A model generated the notes under the pieces. The model had not been told where the DNA came from and ran no database searches. It was given only the letters and a program-made list of their open reading frames with translations. A DNA stretch of 64,000 bases from the NCBI GenBank assembly GCA_021234155.1, contig JAJEKV010000033.1:11606163-11670162 (forward strand). The letters run 5' to 3'. This DNA is from Isoetes taiwanensis (lineage: Eukaryota > Streptophyta > Lycopodiopsida > Isoetales > Isoetaceae). Made by a program: the position numbers and the translations under genes. Below, piece after piece: positions 62,915 through 64,000 of this stretch; the stretch's first letter is position 1, and each line of letters begins with the position of its first letter.

Positions 62915-62940
62915 TCCTATGATAGGCATCTACTGGCCGA
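62900..62940. repeat. 41-bp direct repeat, copy 2
   Basis: Exact copy of 61942-61982, 958 bp downstream in the same orientation. The spacing and identity suggest either ends of a small element or a recent duplication. Confidence 0.85.
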
Positions 62941-64000
62941 TAGAAGAGGAACAAACTCAAAAACTACTCAGCATGGAGACTGAAAAGAAGAGAAGCTAAA
63001 GAGAAATATAGTAAAAAGAAAGGGAGAAACAAGTCTACAAGGGTCACTGGAAAAGAATGCACAGATAAGGCTGATGGGACAGCGGGACAGAATGGATCTA
63101 AAAATGGCAACAACAAAGGCACAAGTACAGACAGAACATTGAAAGAGCCAATGGGGGGAATGACGAGTGAAGAACACATAGAAAGGAAGAACATAACACG
63201 GTAGAAAGGAGCCAGGTAAGTGGGAGCCAGAACGGATAGTGGCATGGGAAATAAGGCGACTAAGAAAAAAGGCAAGTGAAGCAAAGTAAAAGGTCGGAAT
63301 AAAAAAGAGTGGAAAAGAAAAAGTGGAGAAGGTGGACGAGGACAAAACTCAGCAGGAAAAGCGGACGGAGAAAAGGAATCAATGATCCACATCGTTAACG
63401 AATAAACAATGAAAAAACCTACACGGAACAAAGGAATATATACTAACAGAGCAAAAAGAAGTCAACAAAAATGCCAAACAGAGAGTGCACAAAAAATGAG
63501 CTAGAGACCAGAAATAATGAGGAGCATATCGCAAAAAGGAGTGCAACAAACCTAGAATACAGCAAGTCGAATCTAAAAAATAGATTAAAAAAGTGGAACA
63601 AAGAAAGGGAGAAACAAGTCCATAAGGATCACCGGAACAAAATGAAACAGAATGCACAGATGAGGCTAATGGGACATATGGAGCAAGCGGAATAAATGGA
63701 GAGAATAAAGGCTCAAGGCGAAAAACACCAAAATATAAAAAATTGGACTAAAAAGGGGTCAAAAAGACTGCCTGACAAAAAGAAAAAATGCCTAGAAATA
63801 AATAAACCTACTAACAAACCTGAATAAACAAAAAATAAAGGCATAAAGTACTTGAGAAAGTAGAAATCATGGAAAAAATTGAGCAAACTAGGCTAAAGAA
63901 CAAAATGAGAAGAGGAAGCAATGGTGAGTGGATGGACCAAATTGCAAAAACAAGTTTAAAGGAATAACTGGAATAAGGATATCAAGCAATGAAGCAGAGT
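62941..64000. repeat. A/G-rich repeat region to window end
   Basis: Strongly purine-biased on the plus strand with internal direct repeats. AAAGGGAGAAACAAGTC, with GAATGCACAGAT-AGGCT-ATGGGACA following, occurs at 63020-63090 and again at 63603-63675. The opposite-strand frames (63431-62964 and others) are Phe/Leu/Ser-rich because of the bias. Possibly the internal region of a non-autonomous LTR element; no domain seen. Confidence 0.45.

Noticed and set aside
62964-63431. 155-codon Phe/Leu-rich, membrane-protein-like ORF
   Set aside because: Caused by the A/G bias of the opposite strand; the overlapping frame shows the same composition and internal DNA repeats cross it.

Overview
The window looks like nuclear DNA of a land plant with a large, repeat-laden genome. 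A fern or other seed-free plant is my best guess. The evidence is the mix of degenerate Ty3/gypsy elements (one a chromovirus, one primed by initiator tRNA-Met), a non-LTR retrotransposon, tRNA-derived SINEs, a Tourist-like MITE, PLS-type PPR fragments and plant-type gene scraps. There are no operons, no bacterial-type genes and no rRNA or intact tRNA genes. Only two genes look fully intact: two nearly identical single-exon F-box genes at 16.5-17.7 kb and 29.2-30.5 kb, both on the minus strand.

Layout: 0-8.9 kb is the body and 3' LTR of a decayed Ty3/gypsy element that carries an extra, coiled-coil ORF of about 3 kb between integrase and LTR. 9.0-10.1 kb is the 3' end of a LINE. 10.4-11.4 kb holds unrecognised ORFs. 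From 11.45 to 30.7 kb a segment containing the F-box gene occurs twice. Copy A is split by a 3.7-kb insertion flanked by ATGTACT, which carries a pyruvate decarboxylase fragment and other gene-like debris. Copy B differs from A by a 1.48-kb indel holding an AATACCCTGTT satellite. Between the copies (18-25.8 kb) lie a transaldolase exon fragment and two nested, truncated, minus-strand Ty3/gypsy elements. 31.3-33.3 kb holds another retroelement scrap, a histone H3-like pseudogene split by a SINE, and a trihelix-domain ORF. 33.3-49.8 kb is mostly AT-rich non-coding DNA with PPR and TFIIB relics, local tandem duplications and arrays of short GC hairpins.

The most striking structure is 49.83-55.69 kb, a palindrome of about 5.87 kb. 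Its arms are about 2.57 kb each. Its 723-bp centre contains a tandem array whose every unit is itself a hairpin. It abuts a chromovirus fragment (integrase, chromodomain, 3' LTR; 55.7 to about 59.25 kb) and resembles a foldback element I cannot assign to a known family. The last 5 kb holds an acidic ORF, a hexanucleotide microsatellite at a retroelement 3' end, a second SINE, a 393-bp Tourist-like MITE, a 62-nt hairpin, another GC-hairpin array and a purine-rich repeat.

All calls come from reading the sequence. Family assignments are from recognised motifs, not database searches. Boundaries of decayed elements are approximate.
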